From NCBI GenBank assembly GCA_001414485.1, contig LLEY01000059.1:124001-188000 (forward strand): DNA of 64,000 bases, given 5' to 3'. The first letter of the stretch is position 1; each line of letters opens with the position of its first letter. The notes below the pieces were generated by a model. That model did no database searches. It was given only the letters and a program-made list of their open reading frames with translations, and had not been told where the DNA came from. Of the stretch, positions 1 through 11,379 are shown piece after piece. This DNA comes from Calycina herbarum (taxonomy: Eukaryota; Ascomycota; Leotiomycetes; Helotiales; Pezizellaceae). Made by a program: the position numbers and the translations under genes.

Positions 1-1465
1 CCCTCTAATCTCTTCACACGCACCACACTTTCCTCACCGCATCACACCCCATATTAAATCCACACAATTCAAAAAAACCCAAAAACCCCCCAAAGACATA
101 CAAGCTTTCACCCTCCACTTCCTTCACCCAGCACCCTAATTTCCCACAATCCGATCCGAACTATCAAGCTAACCTTCGGACCCTATCCTATTTCTTCAGG
201 GTGCCCTCTGGCTCAGCCAAGCATTCGACAAGACCATCCAATTAATTAATATAAATAAAAAATAAAATAAAATTAAATAAAACACCAAGCCTTTCCGTCT
301 CCTCGAGTTTCGTATTCATCTACGGTACTGAGAGTCTAGAGTCTACAGTCCAGACCCAAAACCCCCAATTTGTGCTCCGTGAAAACTTGTACTCCGTGAA
401 AAACTGTACTTCGTACTTCGTAAACTTGCAATACGCGCCATCCTACGAGTATTCCATCCGCACAACCCCGTGCCTGTGACCACAACCACGACCATAAGCG
501 CCTCCAGTCATCATCCAGCAAACACAGAAGCTCGAAGGAATCAGCACAGAACGTTCTTTGGCGCCCTACACAGTACTGTGCCTCTTCTCTGACACCACCC
601 GTCCGGAAGGATGAATAAACTCACTGTACCGCACAACATATCGGGACGCCCAACCAAGTACCGAAGAGGCTCATTTCATTGGTCCTTCCTCACCTCGCTC
701 CATCCATTCCAATGATTATGTCAAGTCAACGACGACCCTCCCCCCACACAATTTTGCGAGGCTCGAGTTTTAAGGTCTCCCATTGTCGAGGTCAAAATTC
801 AAAAATCGAGAACAAGGTCGCTACGTACCTTGTAGCCAATCCAATCCAATCTGTACACTCGATCTGCACCCAGAATAGCTCTGCCCAGATTTGATAACTG
901 CGGGGGGAATTGAACATTTAAACGACTATAAAATGACAGGCAATTGTAAATATATAATTTTAAAAAAAAGGTTGCACAGGAAAGAAGTAAATGATATATA
1001 TCTGAATTTTTTTATGGTTCTTGTTTTTTTTTTTGGCGAGAGAATCATGGAAAATTGGAATTGGAAAGGAACCACATATACAAGGGATTTCGAAGAATGA
1101 AATGTGAGAAAAGAAAAGAACCTCTCCATCAAGGAGACAGAAAATCCACCCTCCCCAATCCCAACCCCACCACCGCCGATGTGAAGAAGAAAAAAACACC
1201 CTCCTAGTACTCTATTCACACCAACCCCATATCCCCTTCCTACCTCCATCCCCAACCCGCCCTGATCCAACGAAAAAAGACCCCTCGCTCAAGATGCCAG
1301 CAATCAAGTATTATCGCGAGTAGAGTAACTATAAAAAAAACATCCAAAAAAGTCTAAGGTAATAAAAAAGCATCCCATCCCATAAATGATAATGCACCCC
1401 AACCCCAAAAAAACAATCATCTCTCATTTACTGGTATATTTTTCACACCTCTCTCTCTTCCTCAT
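1..1465. other. Intergenic, no gene recognised
   Basis: The stretch is compositionally uneven, with an A/T-only patch near 240-290 and poly-T/poly-A runs near 960-1030. Short open frames occur on both strands, but none has a fungal gene structure, a recognisable domain or a supported start. The last few hundred bases are probably the 3' UTR of the minus-strand gene that ends at 1466. Confidence 0.5.
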
Positions 1466-2483
1466 CTAAATTCTAACAGTAGACCCCTTAGTAGCCCTAG
1501 CACTCCGTCGTCGATACTGATCTCTAAACTGGATACGTCCAAAAGTGCCATAAGCAATAGTGCCCATGAACAGAACCGCCCAGGTACCGGTGATGATTCC
1601 TCCGATTGGGAAGATAATGATTTTCTGTCCTGGGAGGACGAAGAGCGTTCCCTTTGCCGGGACGAGGGTTTGGATAGGTGGGACGACTAGCGACTTCGTT
1701 GGGGTGACGGAGGTGGCGAAGATGCCGTTGACGAAGGTTGCGTCTTGAGAGGAGAGCGTTGTGTTGACTACTGCTCCCGAGGGATCGGTTGCAGTCAGAG
1801 TAACAGCAGGGACGAGAATCTTTTGGAGAGCGGCACTGTATCAAGTCAGTTGCTGTTCGAAAACACAGAAAATACCGAGGAGAAAAAACTTACGTTCCCA
1901 TGTTAGCCTTGAGCAATTGCTGGTTGATTTGTCCCACAAAAGCATACTGCTGCGTCAAAAGAGGAATCGAACTCTGTCTCTTGTTTTTTGGCCACGAGAT
2001 GATGGAAACATCCACATCCACCCTCTTCGTCAACCCGGGTCCCTTGTTAACAGCAGAAACCGTCGCTCCGTTATACGCCAATCCCACATTGACATTCTGC
2101 GCCGCGATATTGGCGAATGTCCCTGTCGGGGGTCCAACCATGAATAACCTCAAATCAGCCTGGAAGACACCCGTAGTATTGTCCAACATGGGAAGATTAT
2201 AACACACAGCCATCCCGGAAGGGTTTGTCGCCTGTCCGTTTAAAGCTTCCAAAGATACCGTGCATGCCGTCTCGGTGGTTGCCTCCCAAGTGCTTGCGTT
2301 TAAGCCTGTTCCTGTTGCTGTCGAGGCTTGTCTTCGTTCTACAGGTTCCACGATCGAATCGACATATCTCCTCACTGACTCCTCCATCGCACTATCCCGA
2401 GCTCCTAACACGGCGATATTTGATAATACACCGGCTGATACCCTACTGATCAACAGCACCGCGGCCAAAGTTGGTGCCCACAT
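1466..2483 (-). CDS. Secreted or type I membrane protein of unknown function
   Basis: Model: join(1466..1835, 1894..2483) on the minus strand, 319 residues. A 58-nt intron has donor GTAAGT, and joining the exons keeps one frame (phase 2). The N-terminus is a clear signal peptide (MWAPTLAAVLLISRVSAG). A long lumenal or extracellular part follows, with scattered Ser/Thr and N-glycosylation sequons. Around residues 268-290 there is one hydrophobic segment (ITGTWAVLFMGTIAYG), followed by a basic tail rich in Arg (QYRRRSARATKG). That fits a type I membrane protein with a short cytoplasmic tail. I do not recognise a named domain. The extracellular portion may be a fungus-specific fold, and no function is assigned. 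The start is the first ATG that gives a signal peptide; an in-frame upstream ATG would bury it. Confidence 0.75.
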
Positions 2484-5400
2484 CTTGTCTCGTTCTTTGT
2501 TGTTATATAAAATATAAGTTATATGTTTTCCGTCCGCCGTCGAGTTGAGTCGAATCGAATTAAATCGAAGGCTTAAAAAAGAGGCGACGACGTGAAGAGT
2601 GAAAAGAATTATCCGTCCTGCGGGAGAAAGAAGATAGATGGAAAGAGTGTTAGGCGAGTAGGTCCAAACCTCGCTGGCGGTCGGTCGGTATATTGCGAGC
2701 AAAGGAATGGTATGCTGAAGAGCAATAAAGAAGAAAAGAGGACCAGCCCGAGAAAAAGATGGGGCCTGGACGATGTTTTGTTTCCGTCAATGACAGGCAC
2801 GCAACAGGACAAGTTAATAAAAAATTAAGTACATGAGGGGATGGTGCGAGTAGAATAGGCAAAGACGGGAGAGGGTGAGAGAGTGTGGAAGGGGTGAGGG
2901 AGAGTAGCAGCGGGTCCAAACTCGAGAGGTGTTTGGTCGCCACCGGGGGGGTAGTGACGAGTGGGTAGGCCTCTCACGAACTGGTGAAGGGAATGGAAAA
3001 GTCTGATACTCGAGGAGACCCAGCCAGACCCACTTGGGGGAGATATCAAACCCTGCCCTAGTCACCCTAGTCACCCTAGTCCTGCCCAGCCAGACTTGAC
3101 TCCGCTTGACTCCGCTAGAGTGGAGGAGAAGCATTGGCAGCCATCGAGAAGCTCCACTGGCACTCCAGATTCGAGGGATGCCGTGTCCTGATTGGGTATG
3201 GAAGACCCGAAGTATTGGTCTTTCCCATGGGCTGAGCCTCAATGAAGAATCATTCAACCACATCGACTCACCATCGTCAGTTTTCGGCGGTGAGGTGAGG
3301 TGACGGAGAGGGTGGTTCGAGTGAGGATTGTTCGAAGTGATTCGAGGCAACGACCGAGATATTCCTACTGCCCCCAATCAACTGCAAACAATGTCCTTCC
3401 GTTTGGAGCATGTTTGGCTAGCTGTCAAGTCTCCTACCAGCTGTCGTCGACTATCCGCCCACTGTCCCAACCGTCTTCCCCTCTCGCAGTTTCGTTTTCC
3501 GCAGTCCGTTTCGCTGCTTAGGCTCTTCCTCCTCCTGACCAGTGAGGCCAGCGGCAGTGAATGGACTCACAGAGCATTGTCCAGCGTCAGCATCATTTCC
3601 GTGGACGGACTCTTCGCTCGGGGCATAATGAAACGTTGTGAAATGTCGTCCTTGAATCAGCCATTCGCCCTGATCGCCATTTGACGTCGAGCACTCAGAC
3701 GCACTCAGACCCAAGCCAAAAGCTTGGCAGCGAGCTAGAGCGAATCCATATCAAATGACAAGGATGTGGCTTCAACTCTAAACATCTAAACAATATGATT
3801 GGCTGAGTGCATCTTTTGGCGCTCAGGGGTTTGGTCGTGGCTGGGTTCTGTGGCAAGTCCGGCCCGGCCTCAAACGAAGGGGGTGTGAAGATGTGAGAGT
3901 CGATGCTCTTGGCGGGTTTTGCGCCGTCGATGAAGCGAAGACTGTATCAACCTCTTGACTGAATTGTTTTCTGATGTTTTAATTCTCACACCATTCCTCT
4001 GCCTGAGATTGCATCTGTCGCCTTGGGATCTTACGATCAATGCTCCAACCGCCGAAATCTCCCGTCGCCTTATCTTGCCTGGTCTGCCAGAAGGACCTGG
4101 GGAAAAGATCGGTACCCAAATTCACGATCTTCCAAGAGCCACGTCTTGTTACCGTGGCTCGCGTGGTATACGTACGAGATCTGGGTTGGAGTGGTACGAA
4201 GATTGATATAATTAGATATTAATCCCAGAACATGCGGTCTTAATGGTCTGCGACCCATCTCGTGGCGCTTTCATCTCGCTGAGGAAACGCAGCCGCCGGT
4301 TGTTACGATGTTGGTGTGGACCTTAAGCGCTGAAGCAGGTTGCGACCTCCCTTCATTACGAAATCTTCAGACCTCAGGACAGCGTCTAATATTAGACTGG
4401 CAAACATCACTAAATACAAGAACATCAATTCAGCCAATTTTTGAGGCACCAATATTACGAACAATTCGTTTCAACCGGTCAGTTCGTACCTTTGTGGCCT
4501 AGAAATGACATGAGGGCGGCTAACCACCAACCTCTTCTCCCACTGTCAATGTTGAAATCCATCCTCTCCAAACACCTAGCGCAAACGACACCCATAGGAT
4601 CTACAACATCCCCGTTTCCGGAGATATTTCGTCCAATTCTGGAACTCGTTCCATCGACATTTGACAACTTGACCCTGAAAACAGAATCATCCATTTTCGC
4701 TGAGACGTGACCTCCTGATCGCCTCGAGGGGACAGGAGAAACGTCCGCTGAGCCGCAATTCTCCACGTACGCATCCTTCTCCATATATTACTGTTTTGGG
4801 TAATCGACTTGATTTGATCAATGCTCCTTTTACCTTTTCGCTTTTCATCTCCTCGACTCTTGTTTGGAGTCTTCACGAACCCTCCTATGTCGTCCTGTCT
4901 TGGCATACTGTCTAAAACCGAGGCAGAACTTTATATTCCCCAGCCTTCATTCTTATTGCAACATCCTCTTTCCCAATCCAAAATTCAATCACCATATTTT
5001 TCTTCGAGGTATCTTTTTGCATTGGCACCAATCTGACTTCCCACATCCCAAAATACCCCCAAGTGCGTAGTCGCGCTTCGTCATTCTCATCGCATGAAAT
5101 CTCACGATCGACGACCAGGACATGGCCCCTCTTCTCCATGAGCCTCAGGGGCCTGTCCTGTCAACCCTCGTTGATGGCATTTCTCGCCACGCAAGCTTTT
5201 GGAGAAAGTCTTCTTTTCGTCATCCCCCGTTCTTCCAACGGCTTTTGGGTGGGAGATCCACCTGGTCTCGCTCCCACTCAACCTTATTTGTGGACGATAC
5301 ACGTGTGATTGATTGCCAACAAGCTTTTCTTAATAATCGTATGATTTCGTCCACATACTGCTGCTTTTGTGGTTTCTGATTTTTGGATATCTTTCATCTC

Positions 5401-5539
5401 TCGGTCTTTTCGGGTTCTTGTCAACACCTCAGTCGGGTTCGTTTACAATACCTCCCAGTATTCACGATATTTCAAATTGTGGCAACTATTTCGAAAGCAA
5501 TTCTTTGTCTAGTGGCATAATACCTGGGTATCTCAACAA
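2484..5539. other. Long intergenic region, no confident gene
   Basis: About 3 kb between two minus-strand genes. Short direct repeats occur at 3058-3085 (a tandem TAGTCACCC-type decamer) and 3099-3118 (CTTGACTCCG twice). Open frames of 60-190 codons exist on both strands, but they lack recognisable domains and have the biased composition of antisense or random frames. A pyrimidine-rich tract near 4810-4860 resembles a fungal promoter. It precedes an 85-codon plus-strand ORF at 5122-5379 with a good ATG context (GGACATGGCC). That ORF could be a small gene, but nothing else supports it. Confidence 0.4.
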
Positions 5540-7361
5540 TCAAATCATAACACTCTCCTTCTTTCCACATTTCAAACCAAACATCTTCCTCAACCGCGGT
5601 ATCACAGCTTTCACCCCCAAAGAAACCCGTACCAACCCCCAAGTAACCACCAGTCCTCCCCAAACTCCCACAATAATCCCCAGTCCACCAACAACTCTCG
5701 AATCAGCAACAAGTGTTGCAATCCCCTTTCTTACAGTGGAACTAATCAATACCCAACTATACACTGGTACCGACATACTAGAGTTTGTTTGCGTTGCTGG
5801 TTTGCTTTCCTCTAAGATGTTTGCCATTTCCCAGGCAACTTTATTTCCTATACTCTCCCAGGTTGCTTCTTCTGCCATTTTTCTAGATTTGATGCCCATT
5901 TCTTTTCTGAGTGTGGTGTTGGAGCCTAGATCTATTACTCTTTCGACGAATCCGTTTAGGTCTCCGGGAGGAACTAAATATCCTGATTCCCCATCCGCAA
6001 CAATTTCACTCGGTCCTCCTTCGTCTCTTGCGATGACTGGGACACCACCTATAATAACGTCGTCAGTTTACTTCTCTGAGAACCCTTCCAGACTTGTCTC
6101 GGGGGGTGAAAAAGAAGAAAACCCCGGAACGGAATTTGGACTTACTAGCCATACTCTCCAACACCACCAGTCCAAAAGTCTCAGTAACTGAACAATGCAA
6201 GAATAAATCCCCAACAGCATACACCCCCGCTAAGTTCTCACCCCTCAACATTCCCGTGAACACTACCTTTCCCTTCTCAATCAACGCTCCAAATAGATCC
6301 TGGGTCTCTTGTACGACCTGTGGATTCCTGTTTCCTCCAACTACTATCAGTTTAAATGGAAATCCGAGGTCATCGAGTTTCTGAGCAACCCGAGCTAGGA
6401 AATCAAACCCCTTCTCAGCCGCCAACCTAGAAACAGAAACTAAAATCACCTCCCCATCCGGCGCCAACTCCCTCCTCATATCCTCCGATCTTTTGGAAGG
6501 GTGGAATAAGGAGCCATCAACACCTCGTCTTAGATTCACCATCTTTTGAGATTGCACACCAGCGGCTTCAAGATATCGACGTACAAAGTTCGAGGGGTAG
6601 AAGACTCTGTGGACGGAGGAGTGACGGAATAAGTAGCCTTGTACTGAGCGGAAGACGTAGACTGCCCAGGTGGATAGTGGGGAGGGGAAGAGGATCTCGG
6701 AGTACCCTGAGAGATCGGTTTGGAAGTTTAGGAGGATGGGTGGGTGGGTGGTGGATATTTGGTGGTGGGAGGAGGATGATGGTGAGGAGATTTGGTGGGA
6801 GGAGGATGATGGTGGGTGGGAGGAGGATATTTGGGAAAGACGGTGTTGGAGTAGGATTTGGAAACCTAGGGACGCGGGGGAGGCGAGGTATATGAGGTCT
6901 GGTGCTTCTCCAAATGTCCTCTCGTAAAGTTTGGAAAGACGGACGGGATAGACTATTGAGAGGGAGGGGTCGTAGGGGAGGGGGTAGCCTTTTAGTCGGA
7001 TTTCGATTTCTGGATTGGTTGGGTATGGGTCTGGCTTTGTGTTGCTGGTTGGGGATGGGTTTATGTTGTTTGTGTTGTTTGTGTTGTTTGTGTTGTTTGT
7101 GTTGTTAACTGCGTTGGATGAGGAAGCGGAATTGATGGCGGGAGAATGTGAAGTACTGATCTCTGGGGCTACGACTGCGATTTGGACTCCTTGGGATCTG
7201 AGGTAGGAAACTAGGTTCTGAGTTGTTTTCGAGACGCCGTTTATTGGGCCGTAGGACTCGGTTGCTAGAAGGATCTTTTTGCCTCGTAGTATTGAGGGGA
7301 ATTTGAGGGTTGTGGTGTCTTCGGGGACGTGGTGGTTTGTGATGGGGGTTGCTTCGCCCAT
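5540..7361 (-). CDS. GT4-family glycosyltransferase, SQD2-like, with C-terminal membrane segment
   Basis: Model: join(5540..6048, 6146..7361), 574 residues, one 97-nt intron (GTAAGT...ATAG), phase 1. The N-terminal GT-B half opens with KILLATESYGPINGVSKTTQ. It then carries low-complexity inserts: an Asn-Thr repeat near residues 85-97 (a 9-bp tandem repeat at about 7066-7106) and a Ser/His-rich stretch. The C-terminal half has the donor-site signature of GT4 enzymes: RRGVDGSLFHP, SRLAAEKGFDFL, VVFTGMLRGENLAG, and E-T-F-G-LVVLESMASG after splicing. These blocks line up best with sulfoquinovosyl- or glucuronosyl-diacylglycerol synthases (SQD2/Agt type), by my recollection of that family. The last ~80 residues contain a hydrophobic span (GGLGIIVGVWGGLVVTWGLV) likely to anchor the enzyme in a membrane. 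It is divergent to UDP-glucose dehydrogenase, which would supply UDP-glucuronate. Another GT4 acceptor is possible. Confidence 0.85.
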
Positions 7362-8289
7362 TTTGAATAGGAGTCGTTTGTGAGTGAGATGTGGGGGTTT
7401 CTCTGGGTAGACCTGCTTTTGTGAGTATTTGCGAAAAGGTCCGTGGTAATTAAATCGATGGTCCAAGAAGATCTAGAAGAAAAAAATCGAGAGGTATACA
7501 TGTACATACCATCCCAAAGTAACCTCTTTTTATTTCTGTCCCAAAATAAATCTCGTCACTCGTGCTCAAAATTCCTTCCTCTAGTGTATACACCCACCTG
7601 ACCTAACCCGTCCATTCTACCCCACCATGGGACCACGATCTTGATCTCACTTTATCTTCCCACGCCAAGTCTTATATTGATCCTCGTTGCGCAAAGTTGT
7701 CTCTGATTGGTTACACAAGTCTTCCGGGTGCCCAAGGTGCCAAAAGCCTCCGTGCTTCAGTGAGCTCCAACGTCGGTTCAACCCCACGTGGGCAAACGGG
7801 AGGCTATTTTTACCCCCCTCCAACTCACCCCTCGCCATCTCCCAAAACAAACCCGCGACCAAAGTATCTCAGACCTCGAGAGGGTCACGTTTGCAAAGTG
7901 AAGGCTATTGGATGCCACTGCTTATACCAACGTGCTTGATATTACTGGTGCTCATGTCATCGGGGAATTTTTGAGGTGAGAGGGAGGAATGGTGGTATTG
8001 TTGCACATGTTCATGTGAATCATGGCTGCGTGGTTAGAGTTTCCTCTCATATGGGAATATTATCCTGGAGATGCTGAATCGTGACTGTCCCATGAGAACG
8101 TGAGTTCGAGGTAGGTTTTAATTCTCGACCTTGATCGCCCCTTCCCTTTTTGCGCGTTCCTTTCTTTCTCATCATTCAATTTTCCTCTCGTTCAAACCTA
8201 ACCTCCCCGACTTTGTTTTCATGTTCTGGCGCTCTCCTTGCCCTTTTGTTCCCAAGCGGCCGAAAGGTCAAGCTCAATCAGAAGTCACG
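7362..8289. promoter_or_regulatory. Shared divergent promoter of the GT4 and UDP-glucose dehydrogenase genes
   Basis: A 928-bp intergenic region separates two divergent start codons, so both promoters must lie here. It is CT-rich near 8140-8215, just before the dehydrogenase start. It contains one perfect CCCACGTGGG palindrome (separate entry). I see no other strong operator-like repeat. Confidence 0.6.
7783..7792. promoter_or_regulatory. CCCACGTGGG palindrome, candidate Pho4/NUC-1-type E-box
   Basis: A perfect 10-bp palindrome that reads CACGTGGG on both strands. CACGTG is the core site of the bHLH phosphate regulators Pho4 (yeast) and NUC-1 (Neurospora), and CACGTGGG is the high-affinity yeast Pho4 form. 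It lies about 420 bp from the GT4 start and about 500 bp from the dehydrogenase start. The other CACGTG hexamers I noticed (near 5301, 18806, 51440 and 57453) lack the GGG extension. Use by a phosphate regulator is inference. Confidence 0.45.
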
Positions 8290-10396
8290 ATGCCCAAGAT
8301 GGAAGAAATCCAGCTTCCGCTCGCGGCTGGTGCTGTTGAAGCGGATTTCGATTTAAGTACTGCTCCTACTACTCCGGATGGGAGTTTGACGTTTAGTCCT
8401 GTTTTGCAGGCGCTGGAATTGAAGGATGCACTTGATGAGTCCAGACCAAAGAGCAAGAGTTCGAATGAAGTTTCAGACGGCACTTTAAATTCGGAGGAAA
8501 GCCAGGTGAAGAACGTTTGTTGTATTGGTGCTGGTTATGTTGGTATGTTAATCTAGGAAACGTAGCTGTTATTTATCGGTATTTGCTGATTTCTTGTTAT
8601 CACAGGTGGTCCAACAGCTGCCATGATAGCTCTCCAAAATCCGCATCTGAAAGTCACGGTTGTGGATAGAGATCCGATTCGTATCAAACAGTGGAATTCC
8701 AAACACCTTCCAATTCACGAACCAGGTCTCCAAAACATAATACGCATAACAAGGGACGGCACAAAATCATTTTGCATCTCCAACTCACAACCCCCAAACA
8801 ACCTGGCGAAGAACCCTTCCAAATCTAGAAGCAAACAGGCTCAAAAAGAAACCACAATTTCAGCTCGCTCACCAAACCTCATTTTCTCCATCGAAGTGGC
8901 AAGAAATATAAGCGAAGCAGACATCATCTTCATCTCCGTCAACACACCAACGAAGAGATCCGGCATTGGTGCTGGGAAGGCGACAGACATGACAGCCGTA
9001 GAAGCAGTTACGAGAGAAATAGCCATTCACGCGAGAGATGGAGCGATAATCGTAGAGAAAAGTACTGTTCCATGTCGGACAGCAGAAATGATACGATCAA
9101 TAGTTCGTTTCTTTCCCCTTTTTATCCCCCCTTCCCAGACTAACAACGACAAAGCTGAAATCACACCGTCCCAATCAAAACTTCGAAATCCTCTCCAACC
9201 CCGAATTCCTCTCCGAAGGAACCTCAATCCCCAACCTCCTTCACCCCTCCCGAATCCTCATAGGCAGCACCCCCACACCCTCCGGTCACCGCGCAGCCTC
9301 TCTCCTCTCCTCCCTCTACGAATCCTGGATCCCACAAGACAAAATAATGACAACAAACACCTACTCCTCCGAACTCTCAAAACTCGTCTCCAACGCCTTC
9401 CTCGCGCAAAGAATCAGCTCCATAAACGCCATCTCCTTACTCTGCGAGAAAACAGGTGCCTCTATTTCTGAGGTGGCGGCAAGTGTGGGTATGGATCCTA
9501 GGATTGGAAGTGGGTTTTTGAAGGCGGGTGTGGGCTTTGGAGGGAGTTGTTTTGGGAAGGATTTGAGGAGTTTGATTTATATTTCTGAGAGTTTGGGACT
9601 TCCTGAAGTAGGGGAGTATTGGGGACAGGTTTTGGCTATGAATGAGTTCCAGAAGGGAAGGTTTGTAAGGAGGGTTGTGGGGTGTTTGAATGGATCTTTG
9701 AGGGGGAAACGTGTTGCGGTTCTCGGGGTCACTTTTAAGGGGGAGACGAGGGATATGAGGGAGTCTCCGACTTGGGGGGTCTTGGAGATGTTGGTCAAGG
9801 AGGAACCGGGTGCTATCACCGTTTGGGATCCGATGTGTGAGGTTGGGGATGTGAGGGAGGAGATTGGGAGAGTACTTGGGGAGAGTGTGTTGAAAGGAAG
9901 TGGGGGGAGAGCTGAGGTTTTGGGGGATGTTTATGAGGCTACGAGGGAGTGTGATGCGGTGCTTGTTATGGTTGATTGTCCTGAGCTTCGACTTTCTGGA
10001 TCTAAAGATGCGAGTAACCAGAGGAGAGAGAAAGACATTCTTGATCCGAGACCCTTCCACAATCTCGAACCTACCGAGTCGGAACTTTTGGCTCTTGACG
10101 ATTTTCGCGTCTCGAACTTGGACAATAACGACCCGATGAATAGGTTTGTGGAAGAACCTGAATGCGATGAAGGCTGTGAAGCTTGCTCAAATGAAGCGAA
10201 GAGGGGTGGTGTTGTGCCGGGGCGTCGGGGAAATAGAGAGAATTTAGATTGGGCTAGAATTATATATCATTTGAGACAGCCGAAATGGGTCTTTGATGGA
10301 AGAGGAATCTTAAATCGGGGTGAGATTGAGAGGTTGGGTGGGAGATTAGAAGTCGTTGGGGAGGTGGGCTGGGAGGGAAGGGAAAGCATTAGGTAG
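8290..10396 (+). CDS. UDP-glucose 6-dehydrogenase
   Basis: Model: join(8290..8542, 8606..9102, 9155..10396), 663 residues. Intron 1 is 63 nt (GTATGT...CACAG). Intron 2 is 52 nt with the weaker donor GTTCGT, but it restores the conserved run IRSILKSHRPNQNFEILSNP. The enzyme oxidises UDP-glucose to UDP-glucuronate with two NAD+. Visible family features are the dinucleotide-binding CIGAGYVGGPTAA, VDRDPIRIKQWN, ISVNTPT, EKSTVPCRTAEMI, NPEFLSEGTS, the catalytic-cysteine block GFGGSCFGKDLRSL and VAVLGVTFKGETRDMRESP. The C-terminal domain closes with PKWVFDGRGILN. It is longer than typical because of an ~80-residue N-terminal extension and an ~85-residue acidic, Cys-containing insertion between VMVDCPELR and LDWARII. 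The ATG at 8290 has A at -3; an in-frame ATG at 8221 has a poor context but is possible. Confidence 0.93.
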
Positions 10397-11379
10397 ATTT
10401 CTTTGTGGTGTCGAAATACTTTGATAGATGCAAATTCTGGAGGTTTTGATATAGGAAAGATGAGAATGGGAGTTGGGAGTTAATGGTTAGATGATAGACT
10501 TTTGCGAGACGTATATATCCAATTTCCATTTTTTAAATTTTTTTCCTTCTCCATTACAGGTTGTTGACTGGAGCTCAGACTAGAGCTTAGACTAATTATT
10601 AATTCATTTTCGTCCTTGAATTCAATCCAACTTGAAGGTGAATTAAGTTTCATTAGTCTAAAAATCTAAAAATCGAAAAACAGTTCTACTAACTTCAATA
10701 CTTTATCTAACTTGAATATATGGATTATATAAATTACAGAGTTGTTTATGAATTAATCTCGTTGAAAAAATTCATTCTTCTACATAGATACTATTTTAAT
10801 GTCCAACGGAAATTATAGGTACTTAAACTTAATTTACGACTGATAGAGATAGATCTAAAAATAGCTAAATAAATTTCTTCTTCTCCTCCGAGAAAAAATT
10901 CAAATCATATGAACTTAGATCCGACGAAAGAGTTAAGGAATATAGTAGAGACTTCAACACACTGTCTCAACTCAAGTCACGAATTTAATTTAACCCACTC
11001 AAACAAATCATTGAATATCTCAGACCGAACACTCGATGAATCAATCAATTCGAATTTTTATCTCCTACTGTTTGTACATTTCGCTTCATTTCGTTGCATC
11101 ATTCACTTCATCTCCCATCCTCATATCCGATGTTCCTGACATCCTGTGTTGCTATATAAAGCCAAAGCAAGAGATAAGATTCCCATGCCAACAATCAAGA
11201 TATCTGTAGAAAAACAATTATTGCCTGACAACCCGTGGCAAGGGGCCACAATACTTTCAGAGACATTCGATAGAACGCCGTACAAGTCCCCTTTTATAAA
11301 AAGCAACAATCAAAGTAACAAAAAACCCACACATAGCTTCACTGTCAGAACTCGATTCAGTTGTATGACCATGCCCGCA
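10397..11379. other. Intergenic, AT-rich, no gene recognised
   Basis: This lies between the 3' ends of two convergent genes and so holds two 3' UTRs and terminators. It is strongly AT-rich from about 10540 to 11100. No ORF shows a recognisable domain, and no repeat or element boundaries were found. Confidence 0.5.

Noticed and set aside
926..1270. 114-codon minus-strand ORF
   Set aside because: The composition is driven by poly-A/poly-T and GGG repeats; there is no family resemblance or gene structure.
2814..3377. 187-codon minus-strand ORF
   Set aside because: Rich in Pro/Ser/Arg/Trp with no domain, signal or splice context. The opposite strand is equally open in places, as expected of biased intergenic sequence.
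5367..6191. 274-codon plus-strand ORF
   Set aside because: It lies antisense to the second exon and intron of the GT4 gene, whose minus-strand frame carries conserved family motifs.
9437..10060. 207-codon minus-strand ORF
   Set aside because: It is antisense to the last exon of UDP-glucose dehydrogenase, which has clear conserved motifs.
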